Source: Methylobacterium radiotolerans JCM 2831
Lineage (GTDB): Bacteria > Pseudomonadota > Alphaproteobacteria > Rhizobiales > Beijerinckiaceae
Assembly (NCBI RefSeq): GCF_000019725.1
Contig: NC_010505.1
Coordinates: forward strand, 5,936,001 to 6,000,000
Length of the DNA stretch: 64,000 nt
Direction of reading: 5' to 3'
Below are positions 1-7,939 of this stretch, piece by piece. A program made the translations under genes and the position numbers. The stretch's first letter is position 1; the number at the start of each line of letters is the position of its first letter. Below the pieces are notes generated by a model. The model was not told where the DNA came from. It saw only the letters and a program-made list of their open reading frames with translations, and made no database searches.

Positions 1-90
1 GACAACACGGCCGTGCTTGTGGCCGAGTTGCGGCGTCCCGAGGAGATTTCGGGGCAGGCCGCCCGTGACTCGCGCGGCATCCCTCCTTAA
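1..90 (+). CDS. C-terminal fragment of an unidentified protein (partial)
   Basis: Frame 1 is open from the window edge to a TAA at 88-90 and gives 29 residues ending in SRGIPP. The gene upstream of alaS in related genomes is often recA, but this tail does not resemble the RecA C-terminus I know, so no function is assigned. It may be the end of a real gene or only an open frame at the edge. Confidence 0.25.
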
Positions 91-164
91 GAGGGCGCCA
101 TGCGGGCGCCGGGCGGATGACGCGCGGCCGCCCTTTCCCGTCCGTCCTGCCAGAGTCAGCCCCG

Positions 165-2843
165 ATGAGCGGCGTCAACGAGATCCGGTCGACCTTCCTC
201 GACTACTTCGCCAAGGCGGGCCACGAGGTCGTGCCGTCCTCGAGCCTCGTGCCGAAGAACGACCCGACGCTGATGTTCACGAATGCCGGCATGGTGCAGT
301 TCAAGAACGTCTTCACCGGGATGGAGAAGCGCGCCTACGACCGGGCGACGACGGCGCAGAAATGCGTGCGGGCCGGCGGCAAGCACAACGACCTCGACAA
401 TGTCGGGTACACCGCGCGCCATCACACGTTCTTCGAGATGCTCGGCAACTTCTCATTCGGCGACTACTTCAAGGACCGCGCGATCGAGCTGGCCTGGACG
501 CTGATCACCAAGGAGTTCGGCCTCAAGCCCGACAAGCTCCTCGTCACCGTCTACGCCGACGACGACGAGGCCGCAGGCCTGTGGAAGAAGATCGCCGGCT
601 TCTCCGACGACAAGATCATCCGGATCGGGACCTCCGACAATTTCTGGCAGATGGGCGATACCGGCCCGTGCGGCCCCTGCTCGGAGATCTTCATCGACCA
701 GGGCCCGGCGCTGCAGGGCGGCCCGCCCGGCTCGCCGGACGAGGACGGCGACCGCTTCCTCGAGTTCTGGAACCTCGTGTTCATGCAGTACGAGCAGCTG
801 GAGCCGGGCGTCCGGAACCCGCTGCCGCGGCCGTCGATCGACACCGGCATGGGCCTGGAGCGCATGGCGGCGATCCTCCAGGGCGTCCACTCGAACTACG
901 ACACCGACCTGTTCCGCGCCCTGATCGACGCCGTGGCCCACGCGGTCTCGCGGGCGCCGGAGCCGGCCACGATGGCGTCCTACCGGGTGATCGCCGACCA
1001 CCTGCGGGCGTCCTCCTTCCTGGTGGCCGACGGCGTGCTGCCGGGCAACGAGGGCCGCGGCTACGTGCTGCGCCGGATCATGCGCCGGGCCATGCGTCAC
1101 GCCGAGATCCTGGGAGCCCGCGAGCCGACCATGTTCCGCCTCGTGCCGACCCTCGTGCGCGAGATGGGTCAGGCCTACCCGGAGCTGATGCGGGCCGAGA
1201 GCCTGATCGCCGAGACGCTGAAGCTGGAGGAGACCCGCTTCCGCCGCACCCTGGAGCGGGGCCTGTCGATCCTCGACGCCGAGAGCCGCGACCTCCGGGA
1301 GGGCGACAAGCTCTCCGGCGAGACCGCCTTCACCCTCTACGACACCTACGGCTTCCCCCTCGACCTGACGCAGGACGCCCTCAAGGCCCGCGGCATCGGC
1401 GTGGACACCGACGCCTTCGCCGCCGCGATGCAGCGCCAGAAACAGGCGGCCCGCGAGGCCTGGAAGGGCTCCGGCGAAGCGGCCACCGAGACGGTGTGGT
1501 TCGGCCTGCGCGAGCGCGTCGGCGCCACGGAGTTCCTGGGCTACGAGACAGAGAACGCCGAGGGCATCGTCACGGCGCTCCTGCGCGACGGCGCCGAGGT
1601 GACCACCCTCGCGGCGGGCCAGACCGGCCTCGTGCTCGTCAACCAGACGCCGTTCTACGGAGAATCGGGCGGCCAGGTCGGCGATACCGGGCTGATCCTG
1701 GCTCCGGGCGTGCGGGCGCGGGTCACCGATACCCAGAAGAAGCTCGGCGACGTGTTCGTCCACCACGTCACCGTGGAGGAGGGGACCCTGAGCCTCGACC
1801 AGCCGGTCGAGCTCAAGGTCGACAACGTCCGCCGGAAGGCGATCCGGGCCAACCACTCGGCCACCCACCTGCTGCACGAGGCCCTGCGGCAGGTTCTGGG
1901 CGACCACGTCGCTCAGAAGGGCTCTCTGGTCAGCCCCGAGCGCCTGCGCTTTGACATCAGCCACCCGAAGCCGATCGAAGCCGACGAACTCGCCCGGGTC
2001 GAGGACATCGCCAACGCGGTGCTGCTGCAGAACGCGCCCGTCGTCACGAAGCTGATGGCGGTCGACGACGCGATCGCGTCGGGCGCCCGCGCGCTGTTCG
2101 GCGAGAAGTACGGCGACGAGGTGCGGGTGGTCTCGATGGGGCTGCCGGTCGACGGCGAGGCCGCGCAACCGCGCGCCAGGAACTTCTCCGTGGAGCTCTG
2201 CGGCGGCACCCACGCCGCGCGCACCGGCGACATCGGGGCGATCACCATCGTGGCGGAGAGCGCGGTGGGCGCGGGCGTGCGCCGGATCGAGGCGCTGACG
2301 GCCGACGCGGCGCGCCGTCACCGGGCCGAGGAGGCCCGGACGCTGGCGGCGCTCGCCGGCATCCTCAAGGCGCCGGTCTCTGAGGCGCCCGACCGCCTGA
2401 CCGCGCTGATGGAGGACCGGCGCCGCCTGGAGCGCGAGCTGGCCGAGACCCGTCGCAAGCTCGCCATGGGCGGCGAGGGCGGCCCGGGCTCGGGCGCGCA
2501 GCAGACCGAGATCGGCGGGGTGGCCTTCCGCCGCTCCGTCATCGAGGGGCTCGACATGCGCGACCTCAAGCCGATCGTCGACGAGGAGAAGAAGCGCCTG
2601 GGCTCCGGCATCGTGGCGGTGGTCGGCATCGGACCGGACGGCAAGGCCGGGCTGGTGGTCGGCGTCACCGACGACCTGACCGCGCGCTACGACGCGGTCG
2701 GGCTGGTCCGGGCCGGCGCCGGGGCGCTCGGCGGGAAGGGCGGCGGCGGCCGCCGCGACATGGCGCAGGCCGGCGGCCCGAACGGGGCCGGGGCCGAGGC
2801 CGCCCTCGACGCCGTCGCGCAGGCCCTCACCGAGGCCGCCTGA
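165..2843 (+). CDS. alaS: Alanine--tRNA ligase
   Basis: Cytoplasmic class II aminoacyl-tRNA synthetase that charges tRNA-Ala; 892 aa, close to the 876 of E. coli AlaRS. The N-terminal aminoacylation domain begins at once ([10 protein letters not shown]). The editing domain carries the metal-binding HxxxH (H564, H568) and a CGGTHA motif (C679, H683). A C-terminal DHHA1-type domain ends in a glycine-rich stretch typical of AlaRS. The frame stays open upstream to an ATG at 117, but family alignment favours the ATG at 165. The gene stands alone, and the next genes are on the opposite strand. Confidence 0.97.
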
Positions 2844-3013
2844 GGCGCGACGGCCCGCGGAGCGGCCGCAGCGTCACCGGCGCGGCCCGATCGTCTTCCG
2901 CCAGACCGGCGCGGTCGCCCCGAGAGGGCCCCGCGCCCGCTCCGGCCCCGGGCGAACACCGCGGCCCCCCTCGCGGGTCCTGCACCGCGCGGGTCACCGG
3001 GGGGCAGGCGCCA

Positions 3014-3283
3014 TCACCGGCTGCCGCCGCCACCACCGCCCTGCGGCGCGACCCGCGACGGCTGGTTGGCATTGCCCGCCGCCGCCGAGTTGTTGGAGAT
3101 CGTGTCCGCCGGCCGGCCGGTGGGCGAGTAGCTCACGGCGGCTTCGTTCCCGGTGGCGTCGATCTGCTGGCTCACCACGCCCGGCGCGCCGGGAGCGGGC
3201 GCGACGGGCCGGGCCTCGACCTGGGCGCTGGCCGGAGCGACGGTGGCGAGGGCGAGAAGGGCGGCGAGACATGTCCGGGTCAT
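3014..3283 (-). CDS. Small secreted protein of unknown function
   Basis: An 89-aa protein with a clear Sec signal peptide (MTRTCLAALLALATVAPASA, cleaved before QVEARP). A short low-complexity mature part follows, ending in a glycine run. The ATG at 3283 has an AAGGA ribosome site eight bases upstream and is preferred over the longer open frame. I recognise no domain. It is one of several small exported proteins near this end of the window. It lies downstream of, but separated by about 100 bases from, the DUF2147 gene on the same strand. Confidence 0.7.
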   Translation of the reverse strand: MTRTCLAALLALATVAPASAQVEARPVAPAPGAPGVVSQQIDATGNEAAVSYSPTGRPADTISNNSAAAGNANQPSRVAPQGGGGGGSR

Positions 3284-3387
3284 GAGAATCCTTGCTGATT
3301 CCAGACCCTGGCAACCTCGGTCGCGCGCGATCGATCCCGCGATGTTGCGACGCGGCACCGTCTCGCTTCGGCACCGGCCGCGCGCGC

Positions 3388-3798
3388 TCACTTCACGCGC
3401 GTCCAGGTCTGCCGCTTGCAGAACACGCTCATGACGCAGCCGGAGACCTCGAGCGAGTCGGGTCCCGTGAGCTTCAGCGAACCGGAATAGGTCTTGCCGT
3501 CATTCGGGTTGTAGAGAGACCCCGAGAAGCCGCCGCCTTCGGGCTGTCGCGCGTCGAGGATCTGGACGCCGACGACGCTGCGGCCGCGCAGGGCCGGATC
3601 CGGGTTCTTCGCGTCGAGCCCCTTCCCGGGCGCGCTGATGATCGTGCCGCAGAAGCCGCCGCCGCAGGGCGCGATGCGGACCTTCGAGCTGCCGGTTTCC
3701 GTCAGCCACACGCCGGCCGGATCGGCAGCCAGGGCCGGCGCGCACGCCGCGCCCGTCGCGAGCAGGGCCAGTACCGTGCGACGAAACCTCGAACCCAT
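3388..3798 (-). CDS. DUF2147 family secreted protein
   Basis: A 136-aa exported protein. A signal peptide (about residues 1-25, ending ALAA) precedes a single DUF2147 domain. The domain starts DPAGVWLTETGSSKVRIAPC and carries the typical paired cysteines (PCGGGFCG) and the C-terminal GCVMSVFCKRQTWTR motif. The family is periplasmic and lipocalin-like, with unknown ligand. A strong GGAGGAACAGGT ribosome site precedes the ATG at 3798, so the longer upstream frame is rejected. Family assignment is from motif recognition. Confidence 0.85.
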   Translation of the reverse strand: MGSRFRRTVLALLATGAACAPALAADPAGVWLTETGSSKVRIAPCGGGFCGTIISAPGKGLDAKNPDPALRGRSVVGVQILDARQPEGGGFSGSLYNPNDGKTYSGSLKLTGPDSLEVSGCVMSVFCKRQTWTRVK

Positions 3799-3832
3799 AC
3801 CTGTTCCTCCCAACCGAGAACGCGGTCGGGTT

Positions 3833-4579
3833 CTACCGCGATGCCTGCGGCAGCGCACCGCCCAGATACGTCTCGACGACCTCGCAGAACGGCTGCCCGG
3901 CCCCGGTCGACAGCACGGCGTCGATCTCGAAGAGCGGATCGTCCGGTCCGGGCACGGCGCTCCGCACCGGCGCGCGTACCTCGACGGTGCTGCGCACCGG
4001 GGCGAGGGGGCGCACGACCCGGCCGAAGGGGGTGCGGGTGGTGTCCAGCGTCGCGTTCATCTCCGGCGTGAGCCGGGCCGGCACGTACCAGTTATCCGCC
4101 TCGGACAGCACGCGGTCCCCGCAGGCGAGGCGGACGCGGCGGTAGCGCACCGGCTCGTCCGGGCCGATCCCGAGACGGGCGCGCTGCGCGGCCGTCAGGG
4201 GCTTGTCGGCCACGGGCACGCGTTCGGCCACGAGGTGCGGGTCTCCGGCGAGCTTGTAGTCGGCACACCAGCTCTCAAGGGCGAAGGTCGCGCTGTGCGC
4301 CGCCAGGATGCGGCTGCGTAGCGAGGCGATGAGCGCCTGCGGTCCCTCGGCCGGTGACGGCGCGTCGGCCGGCTTCGGCGCGACGGCGGCATCGCGTGCC
4401 CAGCCCGGTGACACGGTCACCGCGACCGATCCCAGCAGCACCGCGAGGGCGAGGGGCGGCACCCGGAGGCCGGGTGCGGGCCCGGTGCGCCGACGGTCCC
4501 TGCACGCCGATCGATCCCGCACCCGTGACGGCACAATGCGGACGGCACGGCGGGAAGACTTTCCGGTGTGCCACAGCAT
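3833..4579 (-). CDS. Exported protein, possibly with a chorismate lyase/UTRA-like fold
   Basis: Up to 248 aa, with a hydrophobic export segment (residues about 42-60, LALAVLLGSVAVTVSPGWA). The mature part contains a stretch reading YRRVRLACGDRVLSEADNWY followed by VPARLTPEMN and FGRVVR. In my reading this resembles the chorismate lyase/UTRA beta-sheet fold, where a conserved arginine-rich strand and an early-stop region shape the ligand pocket. The resemblance is suggestive only, and an exported form would not be the usual UbiC. The start is uncertain and could lie closer to the signal segment. Confidence 0.6.
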   Translation of the reverse strand: MLWHTGKSSRRAVRIVPSRVRDRSACRDRRRTGPAPGLRVPPLALAVLLGSVAVTVSPGWARDAAVAPKPADAPSPAEGPQALIASLRSRILAAHSATFALESWCADYKLAGDPHLVAERVPVADKPLTAAQRARLGIGPDEPVRYRRVRLACGDRVLSEADNWYVPARLTPEMNATLDTTRTPFGRVVRPLAPVRSTVEVRAPVRSAVPGPDDPLFEIDAVLSTGAGQPFCEVVETYLGGALPQASR

Positions 4580-4769
4580 CTCGGGCTATATCCTCGCAGC
4601 TGAACCACCAGATCTTCGCCAGCTGCCGCAGCGCCGAGGCCCGGCAGAACGCGCCGGCCGGGCCGCTTCCCGGCCGAGCCGGCGACGGAGGGCGAGATCT
4701 AGACAACACGCGGCGATCCGTCGAGCCGGCCGCGCGTCGGGACGGCCGAGTTTGGGCCCGTCGACGCGC

Positions 4770-6491
4770 CTACCGACGGGCCAACGGGGGCAGGTCGGTG
4801 CAGAGGCCGAGGCCGGCTTCCGCCGCGAGTCCGATGGTCTCGCCGAGTGTCGGGTGGGGGTGGATCGTCCGGCCGATATCGGTGGCGTCGGCGCCCATCT
4901 CGATCGCCAGCGCGACCTCGCCGATCATGTCGCCGGCGCTCGGACCGACGATGGCGCCGCCGACGACGCGCCCGGTCTGCGCGTCGAACAGCAGCTTCGT
5001 CAGACCGTAATCGGCGCCGTTGGCGATGGCCCGACCCGAGGCGGCCCAGGGGAAGCGCGCGACCTCCACGGCCCGCCCGGCCGCCTTCGCGGCCGTCTCG
5101 GTGAGTCCGGCCCAGGCGATCTCCGGGTCGGTGTAGGCGACCGAGGGGATGACGGCCGCGTCGAACCCGGCCTTGTGGCCGGCGGCCGCCTCGGCGGCGA
5201 CGTGGCCCTGATGCACCGCCTTGTGGGCGAGCATCGGCTGGCCGACGCAATCGCCGATGGCGAAGATGTGCGGCACGTTCGTGCGCATCTGGGCGTCCAC
5301 CGGCACGAAGCCGCCGTCCAGCGCCACGCCGGCCGCGTCGAGACCGAGCGTCGCCCCGTTGGGCCGGCGGCCTGCGGCCTGGAGCACGAGGTCGTAGGTT
5401 CCGGGCTCGGCCTCACCCGAGAAGGTCACGGCGATCCCGTCCGGTCTCGCCTCGGCGGAGACGACCTCGACCCCCGTCAGGACGCGGTCGAAACGGTGGG
5501 CGTTGCGCTTCGTCCAGACGCCGACGAGATCCCGGTCGACGCCCTCGAGAAGGCCGGGCAAGCGCTCGACCACGTCGACCCGCGCGCCGAGCGCGCTGTA
5601 GACGGTCGCCATCTCCAGGCCGATGATGCCGCCGCCGATCACGAGGAGCCGACGCGGCACGGCGGGCAGTTCCAGCGCCCCGGTGGAATTCACGATCCGC
5701 GGGTCGTCCGGGAGCATCGGCAGGGCCACCGGCGCCGAGCCCGCCGCCACGACGGCGCCCGTGAAGGTGATGTCGCGCGTGCCGCCGTCGTGCAGCGTCA
5801 CCGAGACCGTGTCGGGCCCGATGAAGCGGGCGGTCCCGCGGACCACCTCGACCTTGCGCTGGCGCGCCATCTGGGCGAGCCCGTCGGTGAGGCGGCGGAC
5901 AGTGCCGGCCTTGAAGGTCCGCAGCTTCTCCAGATCGACCGTCGGCGCGCCGAAGCTGATCCCGTGCGCGGCCAGCCGGACGGCCTCCTCGGTGACCGCG
6001 GCCACGTGCAGCAGCGCTTTCGACGGGATGCAGCCCACGTTGAGGCAGACGCCGCCGAGGGTCGCGTGGCGCTCGACCAGGACCACCCGCTGCCCGAGAT
6101 CGGCGGCCCGGAAGGCGGCCGAGTAGCCGCCCGGTCCGCCGCCGATCACCAGGAGGTCGCAGCCCGCCTCCGCCCGGGGCTCCGGCGGCGGCGCGGCGGG
6201 GCGCGGCGCGGGGACCGGAGCGGTGAGCGGCTCGGCGCGCGCGCCGGGCGCCTCGACCGCGAGGCGGGCGACGAGGGTGCCGGCCGAGACCGTGTCGCCG
6301 AGGCCGACCAGCATCTCCACGAGGCGGCCAGCCGCTGGGGAAGGGATGTCCAGCGTCGCCTTGTCGGACTCGACCACCAGTAGGGTCTGGTCCTTGTCGA
6401 CCGGCTGGCCGGGCGCCACCGGGATCTCGATGACGGGCACGTCGGCGTAGTCCCCGAGATCGGGGACGCGGATGTCGAAGGTCTCGGGCAT
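4770..6491 (-). CDS. lpdA: Dihydrolipoyl dehydrogenase (E3) with N-terminal lipoyl domain
   Basis: Flavoprotein that reoxidises dihydrolipoamide in the pyruvate dehydrogenase complex; 573 aa. Residues 1-80 form a biotinyl-lipoyl domain with the modified lysine at K44 (ESDKAT). An Ala/Pro linker follows. The FAD Rossmann motif GGGPGG is at 117-122, the redox disulfide CLNVGC at C149/C154, and the C-terminal catalytic HPHPTLGE motif is present. The ATG at 6491 starts the lipoyl domain directly, so the longer upstream frame is not used. It is the last gene of aceE-aceF-lpdA, 11 bases after aceF. The fused lipoyl domain is a known variant in some bacterial E3s. Confidence 0.95.
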   Translation of the reverse strand: MPETFDIRVPDLGDYADVPVIEIPVAPGQPVDKDQTLLVVESDKATLDIPSPAAGRLVEMLVGLGDTVSAGTLVARLAVEAPGARAEPLTAPVPAPRPAAPPPEPRAEAGCDLLVIGGGPGGYSAAFRAADLGQRVVLVERHATLGGVCLNVGCIPSKALLHVAAVTEEAVRLAAHGISFGAPTVDLEKLRTFKAGTVRRLTDGLAQMARQRKVEVVRGTARFIGPDTVSVTLHDGGTRDITFTGAVVAAGSAPVALPMLPDDPRIVNSTGALELPAVPRRLLVIGGGIIGLEMATVYSALGARVDVVERLPGLLEGVDRDLVGVWTKRNAHRFDRVLTGVEVVSAEARPDGIAVTFSGEAEPGTYDLVLQAAGRRPNGATLGLDAAGVALDGGFVPVDAQMRTNVPHIFAIGDCVGQPMLAHKAVHQGHVAAEAAAGHKAGFDAAVIPSVAYTDPEIAWAGLTETAAKAAGRAVEVARFPWAASGRAIANGADYGLTKLLFDAQTGRVVGGAIVGPSAGDMIGEVALAIEMGADATDIGRTIHPHPTLGETIGLAAEAGLGLCTDLPPLARR

Positions 6492-6502
6492 GGCGGCGGC
6501 CG

Positions 6503-7864
6503 TCACAGGAGGGCGCGGCGCAGGTCCGACAGGACCGACGCCACGTGGCCGAGGAAGCGGGCGGCGGCGACGCCGTCCACGACGCGATGGTCCCAAGAGA
6601 GGCTGAGCGGCAGGATCAGGCGCGGCTGGAAGGCTTTGCCGTCCCACACCGCCTCGGTGCGGGAGCGCGCCGCGCCCAGGATGGCGACCTCGGGGGCGTT
6701 GATGATCGGGGTGAAGCCGTCGCCGCCGATGCCGCCGAGCGACGAGACCGAGAAGCAGCCGCCCTGCATGTCGGAGCCCGGAAGGGTTCCGGACCTGGCC
6801 TTCTCGGCCATCGCGGCCATCTCGGTGGCGATCTCGATGAGGCCCTTGCGGTCGCAGTCGCGCACCACCGGCACCATCAGGCCCTTCGGCGTATCCACCG
6901 CGAAGCCGACATGGACGTAGTCCTTCAGGACGAGGTCGCCGCCCTCGAGCGAGGCGTTGAATCGCGGGTAGGCGCGCAGCGCCGAGGCCGCCGCTTTGAT
7001 CAGGAAGGCGACCATGGTGACCCGGGCAGGCGGCGTGCGCGTCTCCTTGTTCAGGCCGAGCCGGAACGACTCGATCTCGGTGACGTCGGCACGGTCGAAA
7101 TTGGTCACGTGCGGGATCGTCAGCCAGTTGCGGCTGAGATTCGCCCCCGAGAGGCTCTGGATGCGCGACAACGGTTCGCGCCGGACCGGCCCGTACTTGG
7201 CGAAGTCCACCTCCGGCCAGGGCGGTAGGCCGGGGCCGATCCCGGACGCGGCGACGGGCGCCTGGGCCGGCGCACCGAGGGCCGCCTTGACGAAGGCGTG
7301 CACGTCCTCGCGCAGGATCCGCCCCTTCGGCCCGGTGGCGGCGACGCGGTCGAGACCCACGCCGAGCTCGCGGGCGAGCTGGCGGACGGACGGGCTGGCA
7401 TGCACGTCGCCGCGGGTCGCCTGAATCGGCTCCGACGAGGCGCGACCGACTCCGTCTGCCGTCCGGGAGAGGGGCGGGGTGAGGGGGGCGCCGTCTCCGG
7501 AATGCCCTGATCTCTCACCCTGTCCCTCTCCCGCACGGGAGAGGGGCGCCGCGCTCCGGTCGGGGGGCGCCGAGGCCGCGACAGCGGGCGATGTGTCGGG
7601 CACCGGTGCGGCCCCGCCGCCCTCCGCGGGCTCCACCGTCAGGATCGGCGTTCCCTCCGACACCTTCGACCCCACCGCGACCAGCAACTCGCGCACGATG
7701 CCGGCGACCGGGGAGGGGACCTCCATGGTGGCCTTGTCGGACTCGATGCTCAGGATCAGGTCGTCCACCGCGAGACGGTCGCCGGGCTTCACCAGAAGCT
7801 CGATGACCGGCACGTCCCGGTAGTCGCCGATATCCGGAAGGGCGATCTGCAGCGCGGCGCTCAT
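6503..7864 (-). CDS. aceF: Pyruvate dehydrogenase E2, dihydrolipoamide acetyltransferase
   Basis: Core of the pyruvate dehydrogenase complex, transferring the acetyl group from lipoamide to CoA; 453 aa. One lipoyl domain (residues 1-78, K44 in ESDKAT) is followed by a long linker. The peripheral subunit-binding domain is at about 160-196 (SPSVRQLARELGV). The catalytic domain ends in the active-site HRVVDG (H426, D430). Only one lipoyl domain is present, against three in E. coli, but E3 next door carries another. Part of the linker is encoded by a palindromic repeat element, listed separately. Cotranscribed with aceE upstream and lpdA downstream. Confidence 0.95.
   Translation of the reverse strand: MSAALQIALPDIGDYRDVPVIELLVKPGDRLAVDDLILSIESDKATMEVPSPVAGIVRELLVAVGSKVSEGTPILTVEPAEGGGAAPVPDTSPAVAASAPPDRSAAPLSRAGEGQGERSGHSGDGAPLTPPLSRTADGVGRASSEPIQATRGDVHASPSVRQLARELGVGLDRVAATGPKGRILREDVHAFVKAALGAPAQAPVAASGIGPGLPPWPEVDFAKYGPVRREPLSRIQSLSGANLSRNWLTIPHVTNFDRADVTEIESFRLGLNKETRTPPARVTMVAFLIKAAASALRAYPRFNASLEGGDLVLKDYVHVGFAVDTPKGLMVPVVRDCDRKGLIEIATEMAAMAEKARSGTLPGSDMQGGCFSVSSLGGIGGDGFTPIINAPEVAILGAARSRTEAVWDGKAFQPRLILPLSLSWDHRVVDGVAAARFLGHVASVLSDLRRALL
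7461..7554. repeat. Palindromic repeat element inserted in the E2 linker
   Basis: Two 17-base arms, 7467-7483 (GAGAGGGGCGGGGTGAG) and 7514-7530, are inverted repeats matching at 15 of 17 positions. A second, perfect 10-base hairpin (CCCTCTCCCG / CGGGAGAGGG) lies at 7524-7533 and 7536-7545. The composition is unlike the flanking codons. It resembles the dispersed CTCTCCCG-type palindromes seen between genes in many alphaproteobacteria. Here it is read in frame as PLSRAGEGQGERSGHSGDGA and neighbouring residues within aceF. Confidence 0.7.
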
Positions 7865-7939
7865 GCGGTCGGATGTCCGTAGGTCGGGCGTTCGGAGAAG
7901 GGGTGGGACGGGCGGCGCCCCTCGGCGGGGCGCCCGGCC

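Noticed and set aside
17..1954. Long open frame overlapping alaS in another frame
   Set aside because: It is arginine- and proline-rich shadow sequence produced by GC-rich codons; alaS explains the region fully.
453..2321. A 622-codon minus-strand open frame opposite alaS
   Set aside because: Antisense shadow with low-complexity composition and no ribosome site or domain.
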